A DNA stretch of 5,700 bases from positions 1 to 5,700 of the forward strand of contig CALDZQ010000110.1 in NCBI GenBank assembly GCA_937944035.1. Direction: 5' to 3'. The notes under the pieces are model-generated. The model was not told the origin of the DNA, searched no databases, and was given only the letters and a program-made list of their open reading frames with translations. Made by a program: the position numbers and the translations under genes. Each line of letters opens with the position of its first letter. The first letter of the stretch is position 1. The DNA comes from an uncultured Neomegalonema sp. (GTDB lineage: Bacteria > Pseudomonadota > Alphaproteobacteria > Rhodobacterales > Rhodobacteraceae). Of this stretch, positions 4,851 to 5,700 are shown piece by piece.

Positions 4851-5700
4851 TATCATCTCTCGTCGTCTCGCTTCGCGTCAGGGCGTCGCGAGAATCAGTG
4901 CCTTCGTGGCGGCGTTTCTTAGTCTTCTTCCACAGTTCCTGGTCGATGTAGTGCTGCACACTCGCGGTGTCCTCTTCGGCGATTGCCGGAACAACGCGAC
5001 TGAGTTCCGCCTGATGAGATGCCCGCGCGGCAATCATCCTTTGGAACGAGCCTTCATCCCCATCCTGTGAAAAACGTTCTTCTGCCTCGCGGCGTTCGAT
5101 CTCCCGTGCGCAAATCGCATTATATCGTTCTATTGCTGACGTTAAATGGTCACTGTCCGATGAATCTTCAGCATAAGAAGTCAAACGCTCAAAAAGCGCC
5201 TGATCGTAACGTACCATTTTCCGCCGGGTCTCCATGAGGAGTGATGAGACGGTTATACCTGTCTCCTGATCGGCGAGATCGAAGTATGCAGATATGAGGG
5301 CTGCACGAATCAAGTCAAGGTCGCGATTCGCAAAATCTGTCGTCGCGAGCGAATCGCAACATACCGCAAGGGCACTTGGCGAGGCGAAAGCGCGGCGTAA
5401 AATCTCACTCTCCAACATAGCGCGCTGGTTGATTTCACCTTGCATGGCGAGCGATGAGCGGCGGGTTTCATTGCGGGCGGCGAGGGGGGGCTGGCCGATG
5501 CCTCCACGCGGCCCATTGTGGTCAAAACCGCCGGGTTTCTGCGGAAAACGGGTGGCATTCCCGGATTTTTTAGGCGCAAAAAGAGAGGCCCGGCGTTCCT
5601 TGAAAGCGGCTTCGTAATGGTTGCGCACACCCATGTCGCCGATGCCGCTGAGCAGGACACGGATGCGCGCGTCGAATGCCGCGCGGCGCTCCGGTGTCTC
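4840..5700 (-). CDS. dnaG: DNA primase, C-terminal part (5' end outside the window)
   Basis: Only the last 286 codons are present; the frame is open to the right edge and ends at TAA (complement of 4840-4842). The visible N-terminal part, TPERRAAFDARIRVLLSGIG then VRNHYEAAFKERRASLF, is the helical end of the primase core that follows the TOPRIM domain, so the zinc-binding and catalytic parts lie beyond the window. A Gly/Pro/Arg-rich linker follows. From about MLESEILRRAFASPSALA onwards is the C-terminal helical domain that in other bacteria binds the replicative helicase DnaB, recruiting primase to make RNA primers at the fork. The last residues are charged (KKTKKRRHEG). The stop codon lies 11 bases inside rpoD, the classic dnaG-rpoD arrangement. 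Part of this domain (about 5100-5350) uses more AT-ending codons than its surroundings. Confidence 0.95.
   Translation of the reverse strand, partial: ETPERRAAFDARIRVLLSGIGDMGVRNHYEAAFKERRASLFAPKKSGNATRFPQKPGGFDHNGPRGGIGQPPLAARNETRRSSLAMQGEINQRAMLESEILRRAFASPSALAVCCDSLATTDFANRDLDLIRAALISAYFDLADQETGITVSSLLMETRRKMVRYDQALFERLTSYAEDSSDSDHLTSAIERYNAICAREIERREAEERFSQDGDEGSFQRMIAARASHQAELSRVVPAIAEEDTASVQHYIDQELWKKTKKRRHEGTDSRDALTRSETTRDDNGR
4857..4861 (-). promoter_or_regulatory. Weak ribosome binding site of rpoD inside dnaG
   Basis: GAGAG on the minus strand is followed by six bases and then ATG at 4850. It directly abuts the alternative ATG at 4856, which is too close for that start. The site is translated as part of dnaG, so ribosomes finishing dnaG probably help start rpoD. 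Confidence 0.45.
5119..5145 (-). promoter_or_regulatory. Candidate internal promoter for rpoD within dnaG
   Basis: A perfect TATAAT (complement of 5119-5124) lies 15 bases downstream of TTAACG (complement of 5140-5145), which matches the -35 consensus TTGACA at 4 of 6 positions. It lies about 270 bases before the rpoD start, within an AT-richer part of dnaG. E. coli is known to have promoters inside dnaG that serve rpoD. The short spacer and coding context (codons for R-Y-N) mean it may be chance. Confidence 0.3.

Noticed and set aside
4008..4922. Long plus-strand open frame (304 codons) with Phe/Leu-rich stretches opposite rpoD
   Set aside because: The Phe-rich runs are the complement of the Glu/Lys-rich codons of the RpoD acidic coil, not membrane segments.
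1..5700. CRISPR array, tRNA, rRNA or insertion sequence
   Set aside because: No regularly spaced repeats, cloverleaf sequences, ribosomal RNA motifs or transposase motifs were seen.

Overview
The window looks like part of an alphaproteobacterial chromosome. This rests on the long RpoD with a charged insert between regions 1.2 and 2, its C-terminus ending in SFLDN, the dnaG-rpoD gene pair, and GC-rich coding DNA with AT-rich spacers. Family recognition was by eye from motifs; no database search was made, and the genus is not resolved.

Layout, left to right. (1) A plus-strand reading frame ends at 170; it is either the 3' end of a larger gene or a 51-residue protein with its own ribosome binding site. 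(2) A short spacer (171-284) is almost entirely palindromic, with a nested inverted repeat and then a 19-bp hairpin that contains the stop codon of the next gene. (3) A minus-strand gene (285-2027) encodes a Tat-exported tyrosinase/polyphenol oxidase. Its domain order resembles plant polyphenol oxidases: type-3 copper domain, DWL-like region, and a C-terminal KFDV-like domain that could act as a lid. (4) An AT-rich divergent spacer (2028-2303) carries a near-consensus FNR/FixK-type box and a second dyad. (5) A plus-strand gene (2304-2693) encodes a small thioredoxin-fold protein with an unusual CX4C motif. (6) A bidirectional terminator (about 2709-2750) separates it from (7) the minus-strand housekeeping pair dnaG (5' end outside the window) and rpoD, which overlap by 11 bases.

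How the genes relate. dnaG and rpoD form the core of the macromolecular synthesis operon (primase and primary sigma factor). Their overlap suggests translational coupling, and a TATAAT hexamer inside dnaG may give rpoD its own promoter. The tyrosinase and the thioredoxin-like gene are accessory genes divergently transcribed from one spacer. A shared redox or oxygen theme is plausible but unproven. The most notable item is the plant-like architecture of the exported bacterial tyrosinase; nothing here amounts to an obviously new multi-gene system.
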